Shown here in pieces: positions 12,201 to 23,369 of a stretch of DNA of 64,000 nt. How positions within the stretch are numbered: position 1 is the first letter of the stretch; each line of letters begins with the position of its first letter. The notes beneath the pieces are model-generated. The model was not told where the DNA came from. It ran no database searches and was given only the letters and a program-made list of their open reading frames with translations. The position numbers and the translations under genes are program-made. This DNA comes from Unio delphinus (Eukaryota; Mollusca; Bivalvia; Unionida; Unionidae): the NCBI GenBank assembly GCA_029339505.1, contig JAQISU010000098.1, positions 1,373,501 to 1,437,500 of the forward strand, written 5' to 3'.

Positions 12201-15200
12201 AGCATTATTGAAAACAGGTCACATAGTAATTTAAGAAGAATTTGTACTTCTATGTCAATAAATTGTCATATACTAATATGACTGCATTTATAAGTTTTGT
12301 CATTATTTATTTTGCATTCTGTTTGTATTTTCTTATTTCTCAAACATAAAATAAAAGAAAACAATTACCAGTAAAAATTTCACTGGGCCACATAGCACCC
12401 TTATGGTCTATACTCTACAGTATACTGTACTAATTCAAAGCATATTGTTTGTTCCTAAAAAAATGATATGAAATAAGTTTGTTTTATTCATCCTTTTTAA
12501 CCATACCTCATTCTTTATGATCACATTTTAGCAACTGGTCCATTAATGTTTAATTTTTCAGTATAGTGTTGGACACATAAGCGATTACCGGCATAGCTTT
12601 TTGATTGATCTAATTGATCCTACAAAATGAATTTAATCCATATTAACTCAAGCATTCTATGATTATTTATAAAATAATGTAGATCATGCTTTCTACCGAA
12701 TCCCCCAAATCATACGTTTCTAATTGTATTTGACAAAGTTTCTCAAATAAATATGGTTTAAACTCCACTAAAATCAGATATATATATATATATATGGTAG
12801 ATGGACTACCAATACTCATAGATCATCATTGATCCATTGTTAGTTTCACAATTCAGCTTAAAGCAAATTGTAATTTCAACGCTTCACCTATAATCATTCT
12901 TAACCAGCTGACATTTCGGCTTTTATTTGTAGATTTTGCAAAGAGAAAAAAAGACTATTTTGAGTTACCTGACGATTGTGATAATCCTCATGTATTATGA
13001 GCCTACTATATTGCATTATCAATAAACACCTCTAAAGCAATAATTCATTCTTGTTATAATTATAATGTACATTGTCACAACAACATGATTTACACGGCAA
13101 TTAAACATGCTTAGCACTTTGGCTATAATTGAAACCAGATTGAGGGCAAGAATCTACAGAATAGGTCAAATCAGTGAGGCTGCCAGTAGGGAAATGAGGC
13201 TCTTTTTAGGCAAATGAAAATCTGTCAATATTCTATTGAAGCTGTTGTCCATACAAAATTTGTTATAAGGACAAGAGATCATACTGATTACTTTCTAATC
13301 GAACTTAGCAATAAAGATATTAGTGGGGTATATCATTGAATAGATTAGTAACAAAATGTTAATTATATCCATGTCCAAACAGAACACTTAAAAAATAGTA
13401 TATGCATATATACAATTCAATTTAACGGAGTCCGTGACTTTCAAACTTACGATATAAAATGACAAGTTTTAATAAGTTACGTTTGTAACTACAGGTAATA
13501 AAATGAACAACAAGGATATGCTTTCAATGATGATAAAACAAGCATGGTCTGTTTATTCAGCTGTGTCAATTGATAACAGAATATAGCAGTGATTTGTTAA
13601 GCAAAAGCATGTTAGTATCGGTAATGCAATTTCACGATTGCTGGTTATACGAAATATCATACAATGATACCAATACTAGTGTAAAATACGAAACCAAGAT
13701 ATTGACCTGGCCTCATCTTATACTCCGAATCGACTTATATATAGACGAAGGATGGAAAATTTACAAAATTGGTGAATCAACTCATAAAGTCATAGGCCTG
13801 AAAATACAGTACTCCATAAACTTCAAAACACAGCTGCTCGGATCATCTTTAGAGTACCTCAATCAGAGCACATCTCACCACTGCTATGTACCCTACACTG
13901 GCTATCAATTCGATACAGAATCAAACACAAAGTTTGTTCTCTGAGCTATGTTTCATGGACAGACTCCAGTCCAGCATACCTATCCGGCCTCATCCATGTG
14001 TATACAACAGCAAGATCATGCTCCTCTTCTGACGATCATATACTCATTGTTCCCACTATAAAAACGAAGTCATACGAGCAAAGTTCTTTTGCATACCAGG
14101 TCCCAGCGATGTGGAACGAATTGCCCATTCAAATTAGACACAAAAACACAGTGGTCCCTTTTAAGAGTGCTCTTAAAACTCACCTTTTTCGACTGCAGGA
14201 ACAAACTTAGAGACCTATTAATGTTTTGTATCTTATATGTTTTCAGCATGTTTTTGTTTTCCTGTGGTGTAGTCATATCATAATAGATGTTGTAAAGCGC
14301 TTAGAGCTTCTAAAGATTAGGCACTATACAAAGTCCTCATTATTATTAGTAGTATTGTCATTTTTTGATATTTGCTTGTTCAAGTGACATCCTCTGTTCC
14401 AACCATGATTCCCCAATCATTTCTAATAAAATTGAGTCCCATGCATCTTTGACCCACTTGGCAAATGTGAAATGTATTTTTTCATTACCGTTCGTTTTTA
14501 TCAGAATAGTTTTGTTACTAACAGCGCTGACTGATCCAAAAGTGCCTCATGCATATTTCCAATTTGTGATAACATAAAAAAGCACTCCTTTCTATGTTGG
14601 ATTATAAACTTCAGAAATGATTTGATTTTTTTCTTTAAAAGTCTTTCGTTAGCTTTTAATGTTTTGTGCTATCATCGTTTACTGCCTGAAGTAGAAAATG
14701 AGCAAATTCATAAAAGATGAACACCAACAGGCTGTTGAAATAAATGCTGACGAATCTGCCAAATTGTACTTAACATTTTTCACCATTCTCATGACATGCA
14801 GTGCTTGTGATAATTTATCTGTTTTGTCAGCATTCACTAACAAAAACATTTTCCCCCCTCCAATTCATGAATTGAAGCAATCCCAGTCTGACATGCTTTC
14901 TTTGTTCTTAGCATCTCTTTTTATGATGCTTGCTTTTCCACCATTCCTGTACTTATTTCTTGTTTGCACAAAATTTGCAAGCCTCAGGATAATTATTATT
15001 TGCTTTGGCATATTCAATAACTTTAAATCTGAACACAGCATCATAAGCAGCACACATACTTTTATTTCCACCACTTTTCATTTTGCCTTAAGTAAGTTTT
15101 TTGAAAAAATAAACTTAAATAACTTCTGATAGTGGTTGCATCCTATTAAAACTTTATCATGTAAATTTTCCTTTGGTGGTTGGTTATAAATTTTTATCTA

Positions 15201-18200
15201 ATGAATTTTAAATCAGTTTTTCATTGCTTTATTGTCACTCGTTGCTCAATCCAGATAACAAAAAAATGAATGGTTCTAAGAGTTGACATACTTCAAGCAG
15301 GCGTGACAGTTATAACTTTTAGAAGAAACCATGACCTTTTCTTTTCTCTTTAAACAATACATCAGAGTCAGCAGGTATTAGAAAATTCACTGGCATTATA
15401 CACCAAAAACCCATTATCCCTGAGGCATTATGTATCACAGTTTAAGCATAGCAGTTTTTTCAGTACATCAAAAGTGCAGTTTTAGCAAACTCCAGGTGGC
15501 TGTCTTTAACTTTCAAACACACATGTCAAAGAAATCCCAACAATTAACTATGATGACTTACCTGTTGTTTACCCTTCCTAGGAATGAAGACTACATAAAC
15601 TTCTATGGAGCCTCTCACTATTGTTGCTTTAAGACCATTATACATGTATTTCTAGTCTGGATATCAAGGTAATTCTGTCATAAATACCTTCAGAATCATA
15701 ATTCATAAACTTTTTTACTTACCAAATGTTTGGTTTTATATCAGCACCAACATAAAGCTAGCATGCATTTATAAGGTGCCAAAGATTTTAATGATCATTG
15801 ATTAGCCAAGGATTAAACACTTCATTGAGAAATTACTATTATGATTCTTTCGGAAAGAGATAGACACAATCATGGCTCTAATATATGAATGGTTGCATTT
15901 TCTGGTGGATGGCCATGTATCAAATAGAAGTAAAGTACAGTAATGCCTGTTTTTCCATTCATTATCCGATCTGTAGAGTTTGAAAAAAATGTTCATTTGA
16001 CTTCATGACAGCATATAACATATGGGTTAAGGGGCATCATTAGACATACATGTATATGATTTCATCTTCAGCAATCTACACTAACAATAAATACCAGTAA
16101 TTTAGCAAAACCACTTCAAAATTTTTAAGCTTAGACCATCATCAGTGGACCAACATATTGGATTTATTTTCCCTAAATGAGTATATATGGCAATTGTAGA
16201 AAATCTGTCTTGCAAATATATTATTAGTTCTGGTATTTTTTTTATAGACATGATCTAAAATAGTAGATTGAGATGGTAGATACAAGGATTTAGTTCCCTT
16301 TTAACACGTCTGCAGTACTACATACATGCCAACCCCTGATGAGTTAAAAGTATACTCCAAGTGGTCAAAAATCTGAAATTCAGGCAGAAAAAGCTGAATC
16401 AACATATAACATGCTAACATTTTACTGAACAATGATTTATTTGCCCCTATCGTAATTTAATATCTTTTATTATTGTTTCAAGTTTTCATATGTAGCACAT
16501 TTAGCTGTACACACACATCAACTAGAATCCAACTGAAGACTTTTAGCACCAAATATTAAAATCCTTTCCACATGGCCTGTAATAGACGTCATGTGATGCT
16601 GCCCTCATGTTTTCATATTTGGAGGATTCGATTTTTTGTTTTGTTTATTTTTTTGCCTTTTTCTAATCCATCAATGAAATTATTTGAAAGGAGATATTTT
16701 TGCTTTCGTATACGCATCAACTAAAATAAAATATACTTTTTAGCACCAAATACCTTTAGACTGGTTATCCACTAAATATGAATTAGAACAAAAAATCTGT
16801 GCACAAAGATTGAAATAGAAAACCAGTCTGTTCTCTCCTTACTAAGCCATACAGCCGCTATGAATAGAATACAAGGTTGAAAGTTGCTATAAACAGAACA
16901 TGATATTGTTAGGAAAGTGCACACAAGTCCATGGACAAGCGTACTCTAATAAGGCAGCTATGTAGAATCCATATTTTCTAAAATAGTCTGTGGGATTAAT
17001 TGAATGGTAATAAAGCCAAGAAAAGAAAAAATTGATTTTTCTGGAAGGTGGATATACTGAAAAAGCATAATCCATATACATTTACATGCAAGGCGTAATT
17101 TAGTGAGAAAAGCATAATGATAACGCCAAAAGTATAATGGCTGGCATGTAGTTATCAAACTAGACAAGAATGTAACACAAAAAACAAAAATCATTTGCAT
17201 TAAACAGATTTAAAAATCAAAATTAATTCAAACTGGTCTTTTGATATAGCATAATATGCAAAAGTCTAACAAATGCCAAATAGCAAAAAATCAATATCAC
17301 GGTCTTAAAATTTTTGGGTGAATGAATTTGTTCAAATGGTTTAAATTATTAATGTCATATTAATAAATTTCAAGCGGAGGTGGCCCATTTTTTGAAAAGA
17401 TGACACTTCTTTGAATGGTTTTCACTGTCATTAAGTAGCATTGTACATCCATCATCTCCAACACAAATACAATATTTGACTAAGTAAATTGGTTTGTCAA
17501 CCGTCTTTGGCACAAGCACAATGTTGTCACAAAAAAGTATTTGTACATAAAAATTAAAGCATTAAATATATGCTATTAATTTAATTCGTGACCGATATTA
17601 TATCCAAAAAATCATTATCCAGCTATTCTCTTTCAAGATGACAACCTTAGAGATATGATATGAATTATGTCCGTTTGTAAATATATACAAAAGTGCATTT
17701 CTGCATAATTATGGTTCAACGTCACTATTCTGTCTTTTGCTATAGGTTGGGTTGGCATGATATCACGAGCTTAGCAACCTACTTTCTGCCATATTGCAGA
17801 GGTGAAAACAATTGCTTAGTAACAGTATGGTAGCGTTAGTTATGTTCAATATTGCAAACCATTTTTGTTTACCTATATTTTGTTTATTTTTTTCTGTTTT
17901 CTGTTCAGAAGTGTTGCACAGCCTTCTGTACAAGCAGGATTTAAAACCATGAATGCGTGTCTGTCGAATACTTTTTTTTAAATAGACTTAATATATATTA
18001 GGTTGATAAGGCAGAAAGGAAATCTCATGTGGGAAATGATACCACCATATAGTGCAGACTACATTTATCATCTTGAGTACTTGTTTTTAAGTCCGCTCAT
18101 CATACACCTTCACCCCGACAAGTGCGACTAAACTACACAATCTGATTTATATGGTAGAGTACAATACATGGGCAACATCGCTGACCAGATTCTTTTACTG

Positions 18201-20851
18201 TGATAAGGTGTTAACTGTCAAGGTCCTGATTATAAATTTGATGAATACTATGTGTTAGCAGGTCATATCTTTAAAGAAAAGCTGTCAGTTCTTTCGGTTG
18301 ATGTTATATTCCAAAGGCTCTATAATTAGTTACGAAAATGATATTTGATGTCGGCTTTGTCTTACCAAGAGAAAAACGCTGTTAGTTTGTGGGATTGTTG
18401 GGTATTTCTCCATTTGCTTGTTTCAAATTTTAATGACAATCGACTTAGAAATTAAAGGGAAAAGAAAGAGAAGCATAGTATCCGTATCCAGAATTCACTA
18501 AACTGTATCATCAACCTCTCATTTTTGTTAGGCATACCCCTAGTCCTCCGCCAGAATAAAGGGGTAAACCAACCCAAGTACCTAAACGTTAATGATTGCG
18601 TTAATTTTGAAATGCATTAGGTACGACCATGTAAATATTCCCATATTTCCTGTCATTACATTTAAAAATACTTCTATATTGTTGTTACATTGACATGAAC
18701 GTAAATAGAAAAATGCAAAGAAGAACAGCAAATTTTTTTCATTTTAATATAAAATGATTGTAGATTATTGTTTTTAACTCGACTCCATCACCGTAGATTC
18801 TCCAAACTCTCAAGAATCTGTTTTTCAACCCTGACAAACTTGCCATATTAGTTTGTTTTTCTGGTTGCCTGTAGACTGGAATTTAACATGCCCCAAATTA
18901 TTTCTGTATAAGATTTTGAATGAGCATATTATGTTATTGTTAAACTTACATGAGGATAATTAGAGAATCCCATTCTCTTGCTTTAGCAAAAATTGCGGGT
19001 CCAAGGCTGGCTTTTACAAAATGTCTTAGCACTATGAACCCTTTTCAAGTTTTGTGTGCTGTTTATTTTTAAATTGGTTGGTTTGTTGGTTCGTCAGATG
19101 GATGGACATACATACAGACAAGCATAGATAAGAGCTCGCTTGATCATGTGTGCGGGAAGATATCTTTAATTCTAATCAATGAATAAATGCTGATACTACT
19201 ATATCTTGCCAATGTTTCTACCTTCAGTGAGAATAAAATAATGTACGTTATTATTTAACATACAGTAGGTTTGTCAAATAAACTGATTGTCATTTAATAT
19301 GCTATTATTGTTTAATTTATCATTCAAATACCCCACCCACATCTAAAAGCAGACAACATATGACAGTTTTAAAGACAGTTTCCGTTTTTTAAATTTACGT
19401 TTTTGTATGTGAATTTAATTAAAACCTGCTAATTAAAGTAGTATCCTGGTTGTTCTCATGATTAAAGAGATTAAATAAATTCAGAGCAGTCATTTAAAAG
19501 AACAATTCAGTGTGGCACATATAGTTGGTTCATATTTTGGCATGCTAATACACCCAGTCTACGTGTCATCTAGTTAGTTTGGAGTTTGCATTATAAAGGC
19601 AAATATGAACGATGGAGTGAAAGGAAATAAGCGTGGTTTGATATGATTTATAATCTGGGGAAGATATAAATGATGGAAAAACTGGTGATTAATGGTAGAA
19701 CTTGTAGCTTATTTGTTCATTTTTAAACCTATTTGTACCTATAATAGACACTTGTAGATTTATGTAGTACTTGGCGAGAGAGAAAAGATATATTTGGTAA
19801 TCTAGGAAGAGTTTGTAATTATTTTAATTTTCCTTTTGCATATGATGGTTTGTGCACCCACCAACACTGCCAATCTAAGGCATGTCTTAAAATGTGTAAA
19901 TGTCCCCCACACGTTACTCAAGCCACTAGAACAATAGTGGTTGTTGTCACCTAGGCGGTCATAGCCATGCACTGAATGTGATGTGAAAAAGTGCCAGAAT
20001 TCCAGAGCCAACCTATAAGCACGGAAATTTCCAGCTTTATTTTTATTTTTGTGCTAAAGGGCAAATAATTTCAAGTATAACCTACGTATCGTTTCGATAA
20101 AGTAAATATCCTTATTGATAGTTAAATCAGATTATTATTATCTTGAACTTACATGATAACTAATATTGACAAAGGTTTCTTACGGACTCAAAATGGCGGC
20201 ATATGGTGCGCACACGTTGCGTTGTAGGTATTTGCGTACCCAATCGTAACGTCTGTGAAAATAACGGTTTAACACATGTTTTGTTGCCGCTGTACACCAT
20301 AATTTGTTATATCAAATTATAAAGTGAGAACGAGGGTAAAACTTCTATTTAACCAAATTTGCTACCAGTTCATGATATGTATGAAAATAATCAATATATA
20401 CTGTGTTGGCCGTTACTGGTCCGAGTCTGATGCCGAAGGCTGATTTCGATGGCATTATATTATCCCTTTACAAAGTTAATATTATAGTGTTGCAAATTTT
20501 TTAGTACGTTTCAGGTTCGTAACATGGCCATATTTGTTGTTGTAAGAAATGGATTTCATATTGGTATTCTGAAGACTGAACGGATCAAAAACATATTAAA
20601 AAACTCGCCCTCAGTGGTCCAAAGCCAGTAATCTACTCAGTAGTGTAGAAATACTCGGTACGAAACGACCAGCACTCGTCTATAAAGATAATGCACTCAC
20701 GTGCTTAATACACAACTAATCCGTAACATTTAACAAAATATCACCTTCTATACAGAAATCCCATTATAACGTGGAGAAACTTCTCGATTTTCTCTTCATT
20801 TTGAAGAATCCCTAGAAGAGCAGCGTCATACCTCTCGTCGTATCTCTCCAT
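2973..20851 (-). CDS. NUDCD3: NUDCD3, NudC domain-containing protein 3 (partial, first four coding exons)
   Basis: NUDCD3 is a NudC-family co-chaperone that works with HSP90 and stabilises dynein intermediate chain and other clients in the cytosol (family knowledge). Four exons join in one frame: 20745-20851, 5337-5418, 3828-3927 and 2973-3237 (554 nt, about 184 codons). The N-terminus shows ALLGILQ, then GFLYR joined across intron 1 to TDFF, then LGFPPGVAKKILL, matching the conserved NudC-like N-terminal helical region of NUDCD3. After that comes a basic stretch (QKQRKK) and a long acidic, serine-rich linker, as expected before the CS/p23-like domain. The CS domain is not in the window and should lie left of base 1. 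All junctions are GT-AG with compatible phases. The gene is divergent from PGAP1. Intron 1 is about 15 kb and full of transposons. The identification rests on the N-terminal motif run; the linker is poorly conserved, so exon 4's 3' boundary is the least certain point. Confidence 0.85.
3828..3927 (-). CDS. NUDCD3: NUDCD3 coding exon 3
   Basis: This 100-nt exon has an excellent acceptor (CTTTTTTGCAG) and a GTTATA donor. It encodes AFQQYAQNAHEDEKIKPVQK followed by a lysine/arginine run and ESEPPRK. In the family this region is a helix followed by a charged segment. It enters in phase 0 and leaves one base for the next exon. Confidence 0.82.
4738..4998 (-). pseudogene. Pogo-type (DDE_1) transposase fragment
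   Basis: The 86-codon reading frame contains YYSAQLIDESNELVDNRDVHS and VSADLKKSTINLQKW. It is homologous to the fragment at 55516-55941 (YSTQVIDRLIELEDNKDVHS, VSVDLKTSTIK). This is the C-terminal part of pogo/Tigger-like DDE_1 transposases. It lies in NUDCD3 intron 2 and lacks the catalytic residues. The following hydrophobic reading frame (4454-4717) was not identified. Confidence 0.55.
5337..5418 (-). CDS. NUDCD3: NUDCD3 coding exon 2
   Basis: This 82-nt exon follows a strong pyrimidine-rich acceptor (TTTCTTGCAG) and ends in a GTAATT donor. It encodes TDFFQIMESKDSKLGFPPGV and then AKKILLN. The TDF and GFPPG motifs directly continue exon 1's GFLYR, as in the NUDCD3 family. The internal ATG at 5399 is not the start codon, because exon 1 supplies the conserved N-terminus. 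Confidence 0.88.
5655..5849 (+). pseudogene. L2-like LINE reverse transcriptase, 5' fragment
   Basis: The frame reads LLSAAFDRIDHDIILHRIQH, then a decayed segment WFKS..VNRIQIVFANGIHYSPVDICGVPQG that crosses the LTR insertion into 11576. These are the RT palm motifs (SAAFDTIDH, GVPQG) of L2/CR1-type LINEs. It is interrupted by LTR element A at 5850 and continues at 11576. Confidence 0.75.
5850..6645 (-). repeat. Element A 3' LTR
   Basis: A 796-bp LTR starting TGTTACGTGC and ending CCGTAACA on the plus strand. On the element strand it carries an AATAAA (CTCAATAAATCA) and a TATATATA-type motif. It is a near-identical partner of 10780-11575. Confidence 0.93.
6646..6656 (-). other. Element A polypurine tract
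   Basis: ATGGGGGAAGG on the element strand directly abuts the 3' LTR, the expected place for plus-strand priming. The same tract is present in copy B. Confidence 0.8.
6780..7434 (-). pseudogene. Element A reverse transcriptase remnant
   Basis: Shifting frames show LKKEIQYLLKNDFIKP, VPKPDKTLRMCTDYRKVN, TKTDSFPLTR, GLYQYK, GLEICDVIIYNDTW and FLGHFVGHGQV. These are ordered RT fingers/palm/thumb motifs of Ty3-type elements. The core between KYVTKF and GLYQYK, and the catalytic acidic box before VIIYNDTW, are missing or damaged. It lies downstream of the integrase remnant, not upstream of it. Confidence 0.82.
7694..10180 (-). pseudogene. Element A Gag-protease-integrase remnant ORF (828 aa)
   Basis: A long frame continues gag after a frameshift. 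Residues 55-215 are the capsid-like part (NIRLVPPF, VDKYF, YELVPEAYRQKFR). Residues 271-284 form a CCHC knuckle (CNFCKKKGHIISDC). The protease active site DTGAS is at 359-363 and its C-terminal LLLGND at 427-432. A repetitive linker spans about 485-612. Integrase zinc-finger histidines and cysteines lie at 694-734 (H-x6-H, CRSCHAC), and the first catalytic Asp is in MVDC near 765. After KTKSS the integrase core is gone and the frame jumps to the C-terminal RYYGPYKV module. An in-frame deletion is inferred. The start shown is arbitrary because the true start is in the preceding frame. Confidence 0.9.
10125..10655 (-). pseudogene. Element A gag N-terminal ORF
   Basis: A 176-codon frame starting MTSKVEIFLSN, with a SAP-like opening (DELVQLARKYDLS) and then a long Glu/Lys/Gln/Arg coiled coil built of short repeats (KKLEFQEREREKQ, EKQIELQKEQMRID). 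It ends in a frameshift within a CT-rich microsatellite near 10150-10175, after which gag continues in the 7694-10180 frame. Copy B keeps the two parts in one frame at this site, so the shift is specific to copy A. Confidence 0.88.
10754..10773 (-). other. Element A primer-binding site, altered tRNA-Pro type
   Basis: TGGTGGCTATCGTCCGGGAT starts 6 nt inside the 5' LTR. Compared with copy B's 18-nt tRNA-Pro complement it has one substitution and a 2-nt insertion, so it looks damaged after insertion. Confidence 0.7.
10780..11575 (-). repeat. Element A 5' LTR
   Basis: A 796-bp LTR, the partner of 5850-6645. It ends CCGTAACA followed by the target duplication ATAT. Differences from the other LTR are scattered substitutions and two single-base indels. 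Confidence 0.93.
11576..12035 (+). pseudogene. L2-like LINE reverse transcriptase, middle fragment
   Basis: Resumes the LINE at CGVPQGCVLP, through the YTDDTQ box (catalytic FADD-type motif changed), ERCISDVKSWMTCNKLQMND and NLGVTLDKFHLSV to DYWNSILSGSSQYLQ. The order is that of L2-type RT palm and thumb. A stop follows the YTDDTQ box. It is interrupted at about 12036 by a DNA-transposon-like insert. Confidence 0.8.
12036..13811. mobile_element. DNA-transposon-like insert inside the LINE
   Basis: About 1.78 kb splits the LINE between SSQYLQ and LHKLQNTAAR. Its ends are inverted: TTTTCTGGCCTGTAAGTC at the left and, read in reverse, TTTTCAGGCCTATGAC at the right, flanked on both sides by CAGTA (target duplication CAGTA or TA). 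Subterminal TTATACTCC...CGACTTATA words recur at both ends. No transposase is recognisable, so it is a non-autonomous, possibly pogo/Tc1-type element. A (TA)n tract lies at 12778-12794. Confidence 0.65.
13812..14346 (+). pseudogene. L2-like LINE C-terminus and 3' tail
   Basis: Continues with HKLQNTAARIIFRVPQSEHI, LCTLHWLSIRYRI, SPAYLSGLIHVYTTARS, SFAYQVPAMWNELPIQIR and FKSALKTHLF, the classic C-terminal region of L2-type LINE polyproteins. The 3' UTR ends in TTGTAAAGCGCTTAGAGC and an ATT-type tail, characteristic of this LINE group. Frameshifts show it is dead. Confidence 0.82.
14350..16150 (-). mobile_element. Decayed pogo-like DNA transposon (deletion derivative)
   Basis: The minus strand carries a brinker-type DNA-binding N-terminus from the ATG at 15081 (CAAYDAVFRFKVIEYAKANN), then NGNEKIHFT joined to AKWVKDAWDSI, both pogo DDE_1 fragments fused by deletion (14365-14540). 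The non-coding part (15590-16140) aligns with 47550-48320 of the better preserved relative. Termini were not found, and sequence decay shows an older insertion. Confidence 0.65.
16316..17160. repeat. Unclassified dispersed repeat (copy 2)
   Basis: 16827-17110 matches 16-290. Possible inverted ends are ACATACATGCCAACC near 16323 and, in reverse, AACTACATGCCAGCC near 17145, suggesting a non-autonomous DNA element. No coding sequence. Confidence 0.5.
17161..20744. other. NUDCD3 intron 1, no recognised feature
   Basis: AT-rich intronic sequence. Only short ORFs with no recognised motif are present. A slightly CpG-richer patch lies at 20180-20250. Confidence 0.4.
20745..20851 (-). CDS. NUDCD3: NUDCD3 coding exon 1
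   Basis: This exon has 107 nt: 35 codons plus two bases, starting at the ATG at 20851 and ending in a GTGATA donor. It encodes MERYDERYDAALLGILQ and continues to GFLYR, the hallmark NUDCD3 N-terminus. The split AG/G codon completes an arginine with exon 2. The ATG context (CAAAATGG) is a good start context. No in-frame upstream extension is needed. Confidence 0.88.
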
Positions 20852-23360
20852 TTTGAATATTTGGATATCTTCTGACAATATCTGCACTTATATACAAAAA
20901 ATAACGTGCAACGCAAACTCGGTTACGGACTCTCTCTAATTTTGTTGCTGTGCCTGATATTATTTTCTTCCTAGTTACAAATTCTTTCTAACAACATTAT
21001 TTTCCTCTGCTTTTTCAACAAGGCAACTTACACAGTCATTTCTTATCACGTGTTCATATCCAATTAAGTTATTTCTAATGTCATCAGATTTAAATAATAT
21101 TCATTTTAATCCTATTCCAAAAATATCCCAAGCGGAACCAACAATTGTTAAAGTAGTTACTGCTTATATAAGTGAATATTCAAGGCACGGTTACCAGTGT
21201 CTGTGCTCAAAAACAAGTACAATGGAGGGGGGGGGGGCAATGGGCAATATCAATATGTCCTCAATTCCTAAGGGGCTCAAACAGCTATTTTTTTTTTAAT
21301 TAAAAAAAGTTTTAAAATAAATCGATCTGTATTTAATTATATTTAAATCTTTTTATAGTCAATTGGATGTGCATGTCTTGGGCATTTGGTTTATTTCCAA
21401 ATCTAAATAGAACCAGGGACTAGAGGTCTCAAACTCTTGAACTAGCCCGGACTTCTCTCAACATCTGCAGGGACCTGCTTAGAAATAGATGTAGTTTATC
21501 TAACAAGTCTAGTCTGATTATAATCATACACTATCATTTTAGTAATTACCTATATCTTTCTACACAACTGTAGTAGTATGGCTACCCAAGATTATTCCCG
21601 ATATGTGCAGATATATGTTATCTGCGAGTTCTTTGGTTTTACCTGAAAAACGTTTGACAATCTTTCACAAGGCAAGCTAAATTTAAACACAAATATTTAC
21701 ATAAATGTGTTCTTCAATTTTTCAATTGGAACAATGCGACGCTAAATTCCAGCGAAGCAAGCGACTTGGATATCAAGTGTAAATGGAGAACAGGAAATAA
21801 CGTGCTCGTTTTTACATGTGATTACGCCTTTTATTATCTGTGAAACGGGACAGTAATCAAGTTAATATATTTATCACTGTCTTCCGACTATGTAAACGAA
21901 AGTGCATATAATATTTTGTTAGCTTTTTTAAAAAATCGATATGATTCAGTCAAATGATACAGTGATCGAAGTTTAGTTATAAACCGGTCGTTTGGTAGTT
22001 TAATACCTTATCTAGAGACGTCAATCAACTCCCTCAAAATATTAATATCAATCTGAATTTTTGTCGTTATATACAACATTAATTCTTTAAAATAAAATAA
22101 ATCATACAGTCCGAATTTTGATTATGTATCTGTCTGTTATTAGGCTTGATTATCAGTCGAAACTACGCTACTGTGATGCGAGCGTACACAACTTAATTAT
22201 CGATCGATTCAGCACTGCTGACAGTCTTGTAGCAGTATACAGCCGAAATGTATATACGTTGTGACTACTTTTTCGTGGATTATTCATGGACGGGTTGCGC
22301 ATTTCTTCTTGCTTATCGCTTGCTTAGCAAATCACGAGGGATAAAGGCAGTGGCCCTGGGTCATGACTCAAAAGCGGAAATTAAGGAAAAGTAACTAATA
22401 AATTAGCTGCTATTTAACAGCAGTAGCAAAAGAGCAAATAAATCTAAAGAGTTGCAAAGCAAGATTGGTAACAGAAACAAAAATTGGGATACACATGACT
22501 TATTTAAACAAAGGTTTTAACTGAAAACAAATCAGCAGATGAAATGCCAAACATTCAACAGTATTTGAAACAGTGACAGTAACAATACTGGTAAGAAGCT
22601 AGAGATACGAAGTAATCATAAAGTTAATGGAGCAACATAATTACAATCCAATTTACCAAACAGGGTGTGTCTCTTTTACAAAGCATCAGCGTCTATATGA
22701 CCTAGAACATTTGTATTTATGTGTGTCGTGCTCATACAAACAGATGGATTCAGATCACAGTTATTTTTCCTATATAGTCTCTGCGTTTGTTTCTTAGTGC
22801 TAAACTTGTCATTGTGTCCGACTTAGAGTAAATACCATGTTAATCTACAATATTTTCAACGATGAACTCACGGTGAAGTTATTGTCATAGATTATCCGTC
22901 ATTTTGTTTTAGAGATGGACTATAAACAACGTAACGTGCAATGGATCATATATTTCACTTCCGGATCAGCACGAATGCCTCATTACTCATTGTGCATTGT
23001 CATCTAAATACACGCAGACAACCACACCATAATTCTCATATTCTAAACAATTATCTTTATATCAATACCAAAAATGCCTAAATTTAACTCTTGTATCACC
23101 ACCAAAATGAGAGAGAAAAACAATTCTCTAAAATAAACTGGGACTACTTTCGTGGTTAATGAACCGGAAGTAATAATTGTAACCTGAATCTTATCATATG
23201 TAATCAAAATAGCAGCCTATTATTCCATTCCGATTATATTTAGGGCCCAGTATGATACGCTTGTGGTAACTCCTTGCACCTGTTTTCAGCTCGAATAAAC
23301 TAGAGTGACTTCAGTCTGTAATGGCATGAATGCATTCTTATTAACATACTGTAGAAGAAG
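20852..23360. other. Divergent NUDCD3-PGAP1 intergenic region, proximal part
   Basis: This is the left part of the space between the two divergent start codons and presumably holds the NUDCD3 promoter. It carries G runs near 21225 and no gene that I can support. Confidence 0.4.
20887..20894 (-). promoter_or_regulatory. TATA-like motif upstream of NUDCD3 start
   Basis: TATATAAG on the minus strand lies about 36 nt before the NUDCD3 ATG. If used, it would give a very short leader, which is a reason for doubt. The surrounding 200 bp carry more CpG than the average of this AT-rich window. Confidence 0.2.
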
Positions 23361-23369
23361 GAAGAAAAA

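Noticed and set aside
20192..20248. Plus-strand ATGGCGGC start with 18 codons in a CpG-richer patch
   Set aside because: Short, stops quickly, no donor site in frame and no family resemblance.
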